Positions 48,153 through 62,077 of a stretch of 64,000 nt of DNA are shown here, one piece after another. The position numbers and the translations under genes were made by a program. The number at the start of each line of letters is the position of its first letter. Within the stretch, counting starts at the first letter, position 1. The notes beneath the pieces were generated by a model. It made no database searches, had not been told where the DNA came from, and saw only the letters and a list, made by a program, of their open reading frames with translations. Origin of the DNA: Phylloscopus collybita (Eukaryota > Chordata > Aves > Passeriformes > Phylloscopidae); contig JAJNNQ010000003.1 in assembly GCA_027886175.1 (NCBI GenBank), forward strand, positions 5,929,501 to 5,993,500, in the 5' to 3' direction.

Positions 48153-51100
48153 AGTGAGAAATTATCTTGTAGTTAGAATTTCCAGTCCTTAGCTAGAAGT
48201 TTATACTCCTCAGTGGTTACTTGCCAAAGGACTGTTTATATATCCCATTGCAATTTCAAGTAAAGCAGGTGTCATACCTGCTTCAGAAATTTTATCTTTT
48301 AATTTCCAAAGACTTTTCACACAAAACTGGGGGTTTTTTTTATGTTAAGAGAAATTAAATATTGAAATATAGTAAGTTCAACATTTGGTAATTTTAATTG
48401 GCTTTTTTTTTTCTCAGAAATGGTTTATGAAAACATTTGAAACTATAACTTTTTATTCTTATTTTTCACTGCATATCAATCGCAATCTGCTTTGCTTGTG
48501 TGGACACTCAAGCTTTTGGAAAAGCTTGTGTTGATTTGAAGCCCTTCATCTCCATTAGGGAAATAGGATTTTAGTGTTAGGTTTTATCCATGTATATGGC
48601 TCAATGCTAAATAACAGTGTAAAAGCTGCAATATAATTTTTTACATGAGTTTTGGTGTAAGTATAAATAGTCAGCTAGCTGTGCCCTGTGCTCCCTGACA
48701 TCAGTGAGTACCCTAATTTCATGGGCACCTTGAAAAGGAGGAGACTGCTGAATGTGGCAGGAAAAAATGAATGAGAGATGTGCAGCTGTTAAATAGATGG
48801 ATCTGTAATCTGAGTGCTTAGAAGATTTAATTTGTCAGAACAAGCATCAGAACAATTCATATCCAGATCTTGGCTCTGAAAAGGTGGATTTAGGGTGGAT
48901 TGCTGTGAGAACCATGCTGATCTGAAGCATTCAAAGAAAGAGAAATCTCTAAGCTCCCTAGTGGCAAAGAACTGAAACATTCAGTAGTGTGATGCAGTAC
49001 AGAACTTGGTGGCATCTTGACATTTACAGACCTTGCAATTTCAGTACATTAATGTATCTAATATCAAGTATTGAAATGGAGGACTGTGTGCCTGTGTGGC
49101 AGAAAAGGGATTTTCCCACCTGACCAGAAGTCAGATAAAACTCCCTTTTGATCAAATGCACACTCAGAAAAGTATGTGCTATTTTTTAAATACATTTCAT
49201 CGCTGTTACTCAGCACAGTGTTTCGTGGTAACCAGTCAAGTCAGTGATTAACCAGTTTGAAAATAATTTCATGTCCACTGTTTGCTCAGCAGAGCATCCT
49301 CATCAGACTGGGATCATGCAGCTCTGAGAGCTTGCATGGCAGACCCCTAACAGGGGTCACTTACCCAGGACCAGCCATGAAATAATCTCCTTGATTTTTA
49401 CTCTGTCAGGCACCAAAGTCATGAAAGTCACGCCAGAAGTGACATAATTGGTTTTATGATGAGTTATGGGTGCTGACAGATAACTCTTGAGAAAATTATT
49501 AGTGAACCTGATTATTCTACACTCCAATTATGGAGCTGCATAAAGCAGAACTACTCTACTGCAATTACTTCTGAGCATTAAACAAAACAGCAAGAGCTGT
49601 TTCCATTTCTAGAGGAAATAAGGGGATTTTGTGTAACATACTGTGATATTTCCATTTTTTTTTTTTAAATATAAATACTTCCAAGGAGATGACAGGCAGG
49701 TTCTCTTCCTGAAGCAAATGAAATGAAAAGTATGCAAATGGAATGAAGAGACTGCTGGACTGTTGGTAAATGAAATTCACATTTTGACCACAGATAAGGT
49801 GCAGCACAAGAATGTTGACTTGAGGCATTTTCTAACAGGATCATACTGTTCTGTTCCTTTGAAGCATGGAAGGGATATATATTCCCATTTACCCATTGTT
49901 TAGTCCCATTAATTCTCTAATATAGGCAATGCAGTGACATCCATAACTTTGGTAGTTTCTTTTTCTGTAATCTCTCTAAAAATGAAAATCTGTGGTTTGG
50001 TGCATGCTACCTCTGCCAAATATTTTAATCTTCCTGCATAGTATCTGCAAATGAACTTGTTTTGGGGTGTTTTTTTTGTTGTCTGGGTTTTTTGGGTGGG
50101 AGGATTGTTTGGTGTTTGTTTTGTTGGTTGGCTCTTGGGTTCTTTTGCGTGCCAAGAGAGTGCAACATATCTAAATTAACATGAAGGCCTCAAACTCTTA
50201 AAATCCCAAAGACTTTGGGGATTTTGCAGGTTTTGAATCAGTAGAATAGTACTGTGAACAGAATGTCTGTGTGGCAGAGTTTTATCAGAGGCATTTCTAA
50301 CAGTGTATTATTCCTGGTGTAGATATTTCAACAGAGTACATTCATATTCCTATGTTATTCCTACTGTATTGTGCTCTTTTGGGAATCAGATCATTCTTGA
50401 AAAAGCTCTGTGGTGTTGTGCCTGGGCATGCCAATCGCTTCTGCATTGAGGCATCTCTACATCTGTACATTCCATTGAGGTATTTTCTGTTTTCATTTAG
50501 AAATTGCCTCTGTGTAGAGACAGAGGATGTGGAAGAATTGTTTGAGTAGCAGACACACACTATGTCAGAGTCACAGCACCTGAAGTGTTAAAGAGTTTGT
50601 TTGGTGTGGGCAGAACCCACCTGAAATATTGAGCAAACAGAAATCTGATGCACCTGAAAATATCTCATATCCAAGCCCAGCCCAGAAACCCTTTGTCCTT
50701 GCAAGGCCCAGGCAGATACACAGCAGCCTCCCCCACATCACTGTGTGGAGTGTTAGCTGGAAATTTTTCCTATATACTCTGACTTCCATCACGAGAATGT
50801 GGCACTTTGGAGTGTCAATTTTCACAGGTAATTTCTCCAGTTAGCTTTCTTCAGTGATGTATTCCGTTCAAGGTGATTTTTAAAATTCCTGTCTTCAGCC
50901 GCGTGTGCCGGACTCTCCCATCATCTCTGCCTCTTCATCAAAGGCACGACTTCTGCACAGACCAACAGAACTCTTGTTGGTCTTTTTGGAGGTGAATTAT
51001 GATTTTCTTCTTTCAAAAGGAATTGTGCAAGCCTCCAGTTAGCAAGCACAGGAGTATGGCCTGGGGTGGGTGGCAGAGATGCTGAATGAGGTTAACAAAG

Positions 51101-52438
51101 CAGAAGAACAGGTCTCTGTGTATGAAGTGAGGACCAAGGTTGGGGGCCTGATCAACATCCATATTTCACTGTCTACTGTTGATACTGAATTTTTAGGTGT
51201 GGAGTTTGACCTTGTTGAGCAGAAATGTCTGGGGCACCATTTGCGTGCTCCATCACACATGACAAACCATGTCAAACATGGTTTTTGGGCTGAGAAATTG
51301 CACTATGACTTGGGGCATCTCTTAATTTTTCTTTGTCCTCCCACAGCTGGCAGCAATTCAGAGGTTTTTTCAGAGCTCTCATCTGCTCCCAGGTGATGGA
51401 GCAGCACAGGTGCAGTGTAATGTGCCAGTGTCTGTAGTCATTCCCTAAGTTAAATTATTTGCCTTTTTTTTTTTTGTTGACCAACATCTCATGTACTGAC
51501 TCTGAGAATCTCACTGGTATTTATGGTTGGATGGTATTTGAGCTGTTCAAAGCACAACTCTATTGTCTGTGGTGACACTATGAATACAAACAAACCCAAA
51601 CTTTGTGTTTTCCTGCAAAGCAGCACATATTTCACTGGAATGGTTTGATTTAGCACATATTCTCTTAAGCACACAAGTGAGACTCTCTGTTTTACCTTTA
51701 GCCTTCGTGCATGAAAGAACATATAATCCAGTTCAAACAGAGGGTAAATACAAACCTGCTGAAAACTCCCTTCTGCCAGTGTGTATTTTATTCTGTGGCT
51801 ATTGTCAGCAGCAATAAAAACAAGAGCAAATCTGGTGATATAACCTGGCACAGTAACTTTGGGGATGTTCTATTAATTGTGGTGAATAGGGAAGTAAACA
51901 ACATTCAAAGGGGGAAAAAAAAAAAGCTGTCTGGGGATTTTCTCAGCATTAGATGTGAGAGAGGTGGCTTTGCTGCTAAAGACATGAGGTGTTCTGACAG
52001 ACAGTCATACTGTGTTTGCCAGACAGCATATTCTCTATCTGCTCCAGCCTAGTTAGGGGAGATATGCTTGGAATTTCTCAGTAGTTCTTTGTTCCTAAAA
52101 GCAAGTAGCCTCAAGGACTCTTGCACTTTATACTTGAACTCTGATGGATAAAGACTAGGTAATAAAAATAAGCTGAAATTGCAGAACCCCTGGTAAAAAT
52201 TTGATGAACCAGCTGTACCATCCAACACAGCCCAACTTGGTGAAGTCAGGTATTAAAAACCAGCTCTATTCCCCTACCCTCTGAAATTGTCCATATCTTT
52301 TCTGCTGATATGCTAATATGCTTCCTTCAAAATGGAAGAATTATTACAGGACAGAGCTAATCACATTTCCTCCTGTGACAAATATTTGTGAGGTTGTGGG
52401 AAGATGTCAAGGCTCTGGTATTACCAAATTGTTTCTGG

Positions 52439-52441
<3 letters not shown>

Positions 52442-52485
<44 letters not shown>
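52442..52485. repeat. Poly-T tract, 44 T
   Basis: The longest homopolymer in the window, preceded by tgtttctgggcc and followed by gagtcactgg. It could be an antisense retrocopy poly-A tail, but no recognisable element lies to its right. The length is prone to sequencing error. Confidence 0.95.
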
Positions 52486-52486
<1 letters not shown>

Positions 52487-53518
52487 AGTCACTGGAATGT
52501 AATACTTTCAGCTTAGAGAGCTCTGACAACTGTGAAAACATCAGAACAGCCAGGAACTGTGGTTTCAATGAACAAAAGAAAAATCAACAAAAAAAATACA
52601 GCAGCCATTAGTAGCATGGCAATGTGTAGAAACCATCCCCATGGATTGTCTGTGAACATTCTTACCTGTTCAGCTCTCTGACTGAAAACAGAGGATTATT
52701 TCTACATTCCTTGAGTATTTTTGATGTTGCAATAAGACTCTATGTTCTTTAAAAAAGTTATCATTGGCTTCTGTCAGAATGTTTCTTAACCAGCTTGCTC
52801 TTCAAAACCATTCATTCCTGAAGTCCTCTTTTAGACCTAAATTGTACTTGGTTACTCTCAGGATTTGTCTGCCAACTGTCAGTAAAAGGGGGAAAAAAAA
52901 AATCATCATTTTTCAAACTAGAGTTGGAATTTAAGTGAAGGAAGCAAGTATGTCAGCTCCATCTGATCCAATCAAACCACAGGATAAACACATAAGCTGA
53001 TACATAATGTATCATCCTAAATCTTAGGATAGAAAGCCAAGATTGATGTTGTTTTGTACATCTCATGGAACGTACTTTCTGCTGCAAATTACAGCAATCT
53101 GAATAAGCAAAAGAAGATAGGTAGGAGTGAGAGAAAACATTGTTTAATCCCTGTTTTATGTATGAGAAAATGAAATACCGTGAGTCAAAAATGGTACTTA
53201 CAGTAACTGAGTAATCACTTCCTCACCTGAATACACAATGAACTTGTAACATCTGATTTGTTTGACACTGTAGGCAAAGACTGGAACATTTCAAAGCTGG
53301 AGCTAGATTTCTGGCTGTGACCAAGTGAACTTTTCTTTTTCTCTGTACCGAGGCCACGTGAGTGCCTGTGTTGGTGGGATTTTACCTGCCTTGGAAAGAA
53401 GTTACATTTTCCACAGCAATTCCTTCCCTTGCTGTGCCTTGTTTTGGTTTAGATCTCACTGCAGCTCTGGCTGCACTGGTGACAGGCTCTCAGCAAAGAT
53501 GGCTGTGACAGGTTTGGG

Positions 53519-53601
53519 GTTGTTTTTTTGTTTGTTTGTTTGTTTGTTTTTGTTTGGTTTTTTTGTGGTTTGTTTTTGTTTTTGTTTTTTGGTTTTTTTG
53601 T
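53519..53601. repeat. GT-rich tract with (GTTT)n core
   Basis: Contains ttgtttgtttgtttgtttgt followed by ttttgtggtttgtttttgtt and similar. It produces a Phe/Cys/Val-rich + ORF and a Lys/Asn/Gln-rich - ORF, both artefacts. Confidence 0.9.
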
Positions 53602-53817
53602 CTGCTGGTTGATGATCATGACTGTACAAAGAAGCCACTGTATATTTATTGCACAAGTCAAATGATTTTGCTTCCAGTTTGTCCAATAGTGGCTTTTTAC
53701 TGTGTAATGAGAAAAATCTATTGTACATCCTTTGCTTTTATTTCAAAAATATAAATTTGCTGTGAGGGATGTCAATTGGACAAGTGCATTTTTGAAGGAA
53801 GGTCAACACATATGTTT

Positions 53818-53880
53818 ATAGAATCATAGAATAATTTGATTTGCATTCAACCACTGAAATCCAACGACTTTCAATCTGAA
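53818..53880 (-). mobile_element. Possible short CR1 3' end remnant, minus orientation
   Basis: Starts with tagaatcatagaata, resembling the complement of the octamer tail of CR1 (attctatg), and is followed by sequence with a ccactgaaatccaacgac stretch that weakly recalls the CR1 3' end. It is too short and diverged to be sure. Confidence 0.3.
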
Positions 53881-56800
53881 TAAATCTAAAAAAACCAAAT
53901 CTGAAGCTTGCTTCTCTAATAGGTAGGAATATGCCTGGGGCTGTTTGAATATTCCCCTGTTCCCCACTATCCTGTTCTTTACACATTTAGTCACTGAATT
54001 TATCAGGCTCTAATTTTATTAATCCATTCTTTAGCATCAGTACTACCGTAGGCATTTGTTATTGGCACACACGTACGGAGCTGGTGGCTTTACAAGGAAG
54101 ATGAATTTTTCTTTAAAGAAGATGCCAACATTCTAGAGGAATAGTTCCTCTGGGTACTCTAAAAGTACCTTGTCTGTTGTAGCAGCTCTCTGTAGGAGCT
54201 CTTTTCTGTCTACAGATCTTTTGACAAAGATGTCAAATCAGACAGTTCTTTCCCCAGTGCATGCCTCTTAAAACATGCAGTTTCTACTAACAATAATGTA
54301 GTAACTACTTCCTTTTTTCTTTCTTTCTTTTTTTTTTTTTAATTTAGAGTATTCCAATTTACATTTGAGTGAATATGAGGTGAAGTCAGTGGAACTTTAG
54401 TATGTGCTCAAGTGACAAGGGATGGAAATAGCTGCTTTTGTACTAAGAGTTAATTAGCTGGTTTTGCAAGCAAATTGCAGAAAGACCTGGGGAAATACAG
54501 CTGCTAAAGTGCATGTTTCTTTATTTGTTTTAGTTTTTAGACTATACTTATAACTTCCTTTGGTGTACAGTTGTACAGTGTATTCTAGATGTGTTTTTTC
54601 TTTATATTGTTCCATTACATAGCTATGATCACATTGCAGGTGCTGAAGTTTACAGACACTGAATTTTGCTTCATGAGCTCAGTCCTGAATTCAAAACCAA
54701 ATTTTCAAGACTCTGGGTTGTCTTAAGGAATTTTAAAATGACATATTTCCTGAAGAGGCTTAGCCCAATCCATGGTGGTTTTAATTGTGTCTTTAAATGT
54801 GGACACCTGTTTTGGCATCAGAGTGATGGCTGAACTTTTCTGCAGCCATGCTCCTGGTGCTGAGCATTTCTTGGGATTGTAGCCATCCAGAGGGGGAAGG
54901 ATAAGACCAAAATTAGATCTCTAGAAAATGTGTAAGAATTGTGTGTCCTGGGAAAAAGCTCCTAAGAACCAACATACTATGTCCTGAGCTGAGGGACGAG
55001 ATGCCTGAGGGAACCTAAAAGTATGAATTAAGCACAAACTAATGTCTGCCCTTATTTAAGTTTGGCTCTTAAATCCTGGTCAAGAGCTAAAAGAAACAGC
55101 TGAACCTTCAGATTTCAATGTGCAGCACCATGAAATTCTCTACTTGCATTTTACATTGTGTGGCACTAGTAGGAGTGGCTGGGCCTGGTTCAGATCTCTG
55201 CTCTTTGATGCCTTCATTGCAGATGTGCTGTGAAAATCTGATCCCAGTGGCAGATAATCTTTATTTGAAATTCTTATTCTGAATGGGTTTTTAACTGCTT
55301 GTGTGTGACAAGCCTGATGTATTCTCAGTGATAAAAATCTGAAAAATGCTTTTGCAACATAATCCTGTGCATGAAATTGTACTCTGCCCTTGTCCTTTAT
55401 TTTCTTTTATTCTGTCTCCTAATGTGTTGATATGCAGGCAGTTCAACTGGGTATAACTAAAAAGCAAAATTACATGTTTTTAAATAGATCTCCTGAAATG
55501 AAGGGTTGCAAAATTAGCATGAAGACCGTCTTTTCAAATACAACTGGACAACATGAAGAAATTCTGTCAAGTGTAAAAGTTGTGAGACAAAACTAGCGTA
55601 TACTTAAAAAATTTATGATGAGTCAAAAGACAATGTAAATGGAGGTACTACAAAATCCCAGCGTGAACATCTTGTTTGTAGAGCTCTTTTTGTTACAAGT
55701 GTAGTCAATAAGAGAGTATTGCCAGTTTGCTGAGAAACTCAAGTATTAAAGCAGCCAGCATTACACCAATTAATGTTAGCTTCAGAACAGGTGATGAGCC
55801 TTAAATTAGAGTTACGAAATTAGAAGTGTCTTTCAGAGAATTGTGGGCTGAAGACAATGTATCAGAAAGGGTGGGGGTGGTTGAATGTGTTTTCTTATTT
55901 CAGCAGGGACAAGGAAAGAGATCATCCTGCAATAGCATCAGGGTTTGGGTTTTGATCTGTTCAACACCTTTGAGAAGAGAAAGGCTCTGCTGAGCAGGAG
56001 GGAATAGTCTGTCTCCCTGTTCCACCTCTGTGAGCCTGAGCCTAGATTCCTGTTTGATGGTGTTGTGAAAGCATTTCATTCTCTGCCCCAGACAGTAGGT
56101 GTTAACGTTGAAAGAATTTAAGCATGTGATATAGAAAAGCACCACCCAGGTTCTTGAGTCCATTCCTACTGAAGGTCCCTGTGTGGGGCCTGCAGGTTTC
56201 CAGAGCACAGCAGAGCAGAGTATTCCCACCTGGACAACGAGGAGGGGCACAGGGCAATAAACTCAGACTCCTCCTGGCCAGGGTCACATCCTCAAGTACA
56301 ATCCCATTTTCCATTTGAGTCCAACAGAACAGATTCAAGCCTGTGCATTAGCATTAATGAGATTTAATTGACCAACAGGAGTGATCACCCCACCCACCAG
56401 CAGTGACTTGGGCCAGGGGCTGGGTTTTGTCTGTAGCAGACTAATAAAACCCAAGCAGTATAAAAGCTGTACCTTCCCACAGTGGAAATGGTATTTCTAT
56501 TTCATAAGAGATCATATGCTGGCTATGAAGCTATTTTTTATTTTAATACCTTCTTGTAAAACTAATGGCTAGGAGTTTCATAAATTGCAGCCTAATTCCA
56601 ACCATGCACATATAATATTGATTTTTAAATGTACAGCATCTGTATCATCTATTGAAATAATTTTAGTTCAGTATTTAAAAACTAATATTACAAACTACTG
56701 CATTTTGACTTAAAATGTTTCAGGACAAGAATCCAGTAGCCAATAAATGAAAAACAACATTTCAGAAGGGTAGAAGGGAAGAAGGATAGAAGTTGTTCTG

Positions 56801-59800
56801 GGGTAATGGAATAGTATATTCTAGTACGCTGCAGCCTTTTCCTCATCTAAAATTGATATGACTGTAGAAATAGAGAGAAATTTCTTCAAAATCAGGTTAT
56901 CAATAAAACTGTATGTCCTGAATGGTGCTTACTTAGAGAAGTCATTCATGAAAAAAAGTAGTTTTTTCTTAGTTATGTGATAGTTCTTCAATCTCAGAGA
57001 GTGCTTGTCTTTTCCTTTAGATGAAAGAATAGCCCATTTATTTTGCTGCTGAGATATATCAGTAATAGGTGTACATAGATATTGGATGATACTCTGAGCC
57101 AGTGCCAAAGTTCTACTTAATCTCTTCTAAATTATCACAGACAAGCAGCAAAATAATCTTCATGTTGCTACCATCAGATGTGATCCATCCACACTTGGGT
57201 GCTTACTTCTTTAGAACAACCAAACTCTTTATTTTCTTGTGACAAAGTTCAAAATCCTAAATGGCCAAATAAGTAGCAGCACACGTGCATTTGACTGGGG
57301 TTTTTAAAATTTATTTAAGGCAAAGTTATTTGGCAAAGTTATTATTTTCTGGCTTATTTGAGCTGTATATACACACAGACTTCATGAAATTGAAATACTT
57401 GGAAAAAGATGCTACTAAAGATTATCTACTCAGTGATATTTTCTATATTTTTGTGATATGTTAAATGTAACACTATTTTTTCATTAATTAAGAGAGTTGT
57501 AGACTCTGGCAAACTGGCAGACCTTTAATCACAGCTTTGCAAAACATCCAAAGCAACAAAAAATTCACTGTCTTCTCAAATTAGCTTATTTTTGCAACAT
57601 ATCATGATTCTAAGGGGTATATTGCTTTTTTTTTTTTTAATAACAGCTTTAAAACACAAAGGTGAAGATAGCATGATTTTTAATTTTTTTTAAATTTCCT
57701 ATCTAAGGTGTTTACTTGAGATACCATTTTGAGGAATCTATTTTTAATAACATTGTGGCATCTGACAAGGTGCAGGCATTTCTTAATCATTCAGATTTCC
57801 CCTTTCCAAAACTACTGATTGGTGCCCTCTGTTAGATAAATGCACCTGACATAAAGAGATGAGCCCAATAATTCCATTATAGTCCTGGCTCTGTGTACTT
57901 CAGTGAAGTTCACTCTGGCTTCACCCAGTACAGGAGCCAGTGGTCGAGATGAAGGGTCCATGTGAAATTACTGTCAGATTTTTAGCTGCCCAGGAAGTGT
58001 TTGAGCCCCTAAGTGCAGATGCACTCTGGGATTTTCAGGTACAAACTGAGAGGTAGCAGCTGCAGATCCAACTCCTTAAATTTCAGAATAAAATGCCTAT
58101 TTTTGGCTTTGTGAATGCCAGACCTGTTGGGAATTCAATTATAAACCATATTCTGGATCCTGTTGGTAATCTCCCAGCTCTGTGCCGTGCTTGAGACAGG
58201 AATTCAGTCCCAAGGCTTAAAAGGATGAAGAGGAGCACTCTGCAGACAAAAGGTTAAATACTTGGATTTATGCAGCTGAAAAACTTGATTAGACTCAGTG
58301 GAATAAATGCTCTGCTACAGTAGTTTTGAGTGTCATTAGAAAGCAAAATTGATTGAATCAACATGGAGATAAAGTTCCTTTTCCTTGTCTTTATTTTCAC
58401 TTCAAATAAGGAGAACATTCCCTTGGACAGGCAGAGCCTGGGGCTCAGCACATTCTGCCCTTTCATTTTTGGGTACTGCTCTGTCATGAGATGATTTGGC
58501 AAATGAGTTTTTAATAGAAAGCCTGTATGTAATATAAGGAACTATATAAATAGTATTAAAGTAAAGCAATTTTTATAAGTACTTTAAGAAAATGTAGCAA
58601 CTTTCATTGTTACATATCTTGGTTTTAATATAATTTATTGACCTTACCATGGAGGAACATGTTTGGAATTTAACTTGTCGGTTCAACTTTTTCCCTGCTT
58701 TTTAGCAGTGTCTCAGGAAGAGTAAACAATTCCTAAAATAACAAGAGCTACTTTCTTCCACCTGTCTTTGTTACGTCGCTTCTGTTTCCTCACCTCTTCC
58801 CTTCTTGTCGCCTCTGTCCCATCAGATTCTGAGCTGAATGCCAAGTTCTAACACCTGCTGTTGGAATTGGATTTTCCAAAGGCTTTGAAGCTGATGTAAT
58901 AATTAAGATCATCAGACATCTCCATCATTTGAACATTGCTGACTGTGGTTTCCCAGTTCCCCTGGGCCAATCTGGATGCTGCTGCCACGGCGTGAGGCAG
59001 GGTTGGGTTCTGTCTGACAGAAGAGTGATCATTTGGGTTTGCTGTTGGCTTTGCTCTCGGCTTTGTTTTGTTTTCAGCTCTCAGATCTGATTTGCCACAC
59101 GAGCTTTGGTGCCTGTGGAAGGATGACAGTGAAAAGTGCATGTGGAACGTGGCACAGGGGTTATTCCTGTGGCAGCATGATTCCTGGTAGGCTTTGAAAT
59201 TCAGACTGAAAGGGTGTTAAAATTGGCCCAAGGAGGATTAGTTCTTTGCACGCCAGTTCTGTGGCAAGTTGATTCCTAGATCTGCTTAAAATGCATGCCT
59301 TAAATTTGAATAGTCCTTTCTGCATCTGTTGTTGATGTTATTCCAATAGAATTGTAGAAGAATCGTGGCTAAACATGCCATATAATGACAAATTGCTGTT
59401 TTTACAAAAAAAAACCACCCAAACAACTGAGGAGCTTTGTGGATGGAATGTGATTTATTTTGAACTTTGAAGGAGAACATGAGAAACAGATTACAGAGCC
59501 TTTTATGAAACTCATTATTACATCTGGACTTCAAGAACTCACTGTAGAAATTCTGATTGGAATTTATAGAACATGATTAAGAGTTAATGTGTAAAGGCTG
59601 TGTGTGTAATTTTAAATTCTGATGCTAACATCTGAGCCCCAAAACTGTGATTTAGAACTAAATCTATTGATTGTACTGGCAAAGTGCACGGGAAAAATCA
59701 AAAACTAATCAAACCTTTATTTAGGTTTTATTGGTAAGATTTACATATCTGTTATGGTTTGTGTAAATCTGTTGTGGGGTTTGTAAATATGCTTCCAGAT

Positions 59801-60447
59801 TAGCAAATCCATTTGGACAATATTTGCTGAAAACCTAAGGGATATGCATTACTTGGCATTTAGGGAAGTATATGCTTTAGTGAAATTCCTAAAAATGCTT
59901 TCCTGTTTTAGTTCTGGCAATTTTTATGATGAGTTACTGAAAGCTGAGCTCTATGAAAGCAGATTTGCATCTCCCAGTTTTATTAGGGAACCACTATTTT
60001 TATTTACCACTAATGAACTAGTTTCATAATGCAGCTTTAGTGTTGCTCAGTGCTTAAAGAAAAACTAGTTCCTGTGCTGTATGTTTAAGAAAGCTTCTTT
60101 TCAGAGTTAAATCAAACACAGATCTAGTCAACCTTGGCTTGTAGCATTTAGTTTGCTGTTTAGCTACACAGACTCCAGTGTTTTTGTTGTGTGCTTTTCA
60201 GTTTTTGCAAACTGTGTGACTTGCCACAAGCTGTAGTTAAATAATCACAGTTTATGTAATTGGAGAAATTACATGAATAAATGAAAGACAAATTAATATC
60301 ATTTTTTAACAGAAAGCTGTGTGTTCAAGAGTGCATGGTTTTGGTTAGAATGGCACTGCCAGATGATAGTTTTCAATAGCCAGGTGATCAGGTAAAAAGA
60401 GGAGATTGTGCTATACAGGCATTTAAATGTTTTTGTTTTCCAATTCA

Positions 60448-60840
60448 AGACAAGGACTGTCACCAGGGGGACAAAGCTGGTGGAAGGGCTGGAGCACAGG
60501 TCCTGTGAGGAGCAGCTGAGGGCTTTGGGGTTGTCCCGTTGGGAGAAAAGGAGGCTGAAGGGAACCTCCAGTGACAGGACCTGTGGGAATGGTGCTGAGC
60601 TGTCCAGAGGAGGTTTAGACTGGATATTAGAAAGTGTTTCTGTACCAAGAGAGTGGTCAGCTATTGGAACAGGCTTCCTAGAGGGATGCTCTCTCCCCTA
60701 AGCCTGTCAGTGTTTAAAAGGCATCTGTGCAATGCCCTTAGCAGCATTCTGCAACCTGGTCAGCCTTGAGTTGGCCAGGCCACTCACACACAATGATCCT
60801 TGTTGGTCCTTTCCAGCTGAAACACTCAATTCCATTCTGT
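60448..60840 (+). mobile_element. CR1 LINE 3' fragment
   Basis: The + strand carries the recognisable CR1 3' region: ggtggaagggctggagcaca, gaggagcagctgagggcttt, gagaaaaggaggctgaaggg, gtgacaggacctgtggga, gaggtttagactggatatta, gtggtcagctattggaacag, and a tail with gatccttgttggtcctttcc. Compared with the usual CR1 order, about 80 bases seem to be missing between ggctgaaggg and gtgacagg. It is 5'-truncated, as is normal for LINE insertions, and has diverged from the consensus. No intact reverse-transcriptase ORF is present. Confidence 0.85.
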
Positions 60841-62059
60841 TCTCTGTGGATGCCTTCTTCTAGGCTTTTTCTTTAACACTATTCACAAGCCTGGGAAGGT
60901 TTGAAAATGAGTTTTGCACCAGCTCTGTGAAGTCTCATGATTTATAATCCGGTTACCCAGCACACAGAACATGTTTTTAATAGCTGACTCTAGAAATTCA
61001 CCTGCTCCCAAACATCAGCACTAAGCAGATTATACAAAGCAAAAGGGTGGAACTCCTAGTGAGGAAAACATTTTGTGTATCTGCTTCATCACGAGCTTTT
61101 ATTTAAAATGGCAGCAAAGTGAAATGCAGTTAGTTTGCCGTGTCAGAGGTCACATTGCATGAGGTGGAAGCGCAGTGCACAGTGCTGCAAAGTCCCTGGG
61201 AATTCCTGCATTCCCCTTCAGCTAGTTCCTGGGAACTTCCTTCTGGAAGAAAGAGCCGTGATCCTACAGCAGTGCTCTGCCCTCAATCAATACTTTTATC
61301 TTGGCATAAGAACTAATAATTCATGCAGTCTCCCTTATTAACAGTTGCCATTCCTGACAGCTCTATTGTAATATAAAAAGTGCAACATGATAATGAATAG
61401 GAGATTATAAAATTATATGAGCACATTAAGGCAGGTATGCCTGTTGGAATTGAAGGTCTGATACGAGGAGCTGTTTAGCAACTGCTGCAAATACAATAAA
61501 AACAGAGCTGCAGGAAGGAACATGAATAACAGAAGTGTGTCTTTACTGCATGGCTGGAAAGAGAGGATTGAATTTGAATTTAAATGAACACAGCCTGCAA
61601 AATATCCTGAGTTAAATCACGAGAATTTTGGGATTAATGATTTTCACATAGCCAAGAAATGCTTTAAGGTTGGATATCTGGTCTCCCTGGCCAGTTCAAA
61701 TTTGAATGCTATTTATCTTTAGTGAAACTGTGATCCTAGGGAAAGTACTTCTCAGCTAGGAAAAGAGCATATAATGAGAAATATGTGATGGAATCATTGA
61801 CTGAACCCTTCTATAGAGCACAGTTTGATTTTGGGGTAATTGCAAGGCGAGGTTGGGCCTTTACATAAATATCATCTTTTCTAAAAGTGATGAAGAAAAT
61901 GGGCCCACAGAAAGATTCTGTCTCTACTGACATGAGCAATATTCTTCTGAACTTGGAGTTCCAGCCAGTGCACTGCTTTTGATTGACATATCTAAGGGAA
62001 ATTTTAAGCTTTTTTCTTCCTTTTTTCTTGAGATAAACTGAACAAACTTGCAGCTGACA

Positions 62060-62077
62060 GGATCTCATATGAGATCC
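62060..62077. repeat. Perfect 18-bp palindrome
   Basis: ggatctcatatgagatcc reads identically on both strands, centred on CATATG (an E-box-type core). Confidence 0.85.

Noticed and set aside
51070..51396. 108-codon + ORF with a charged, coiled-coil-looking start (AEMLNEVNKAEEQ)
   Set aside because: No NAALADL2 similarity, no AG/GT exon borders that fit the phase, and the minus strand is open too. Not the missing C-terminal exon.
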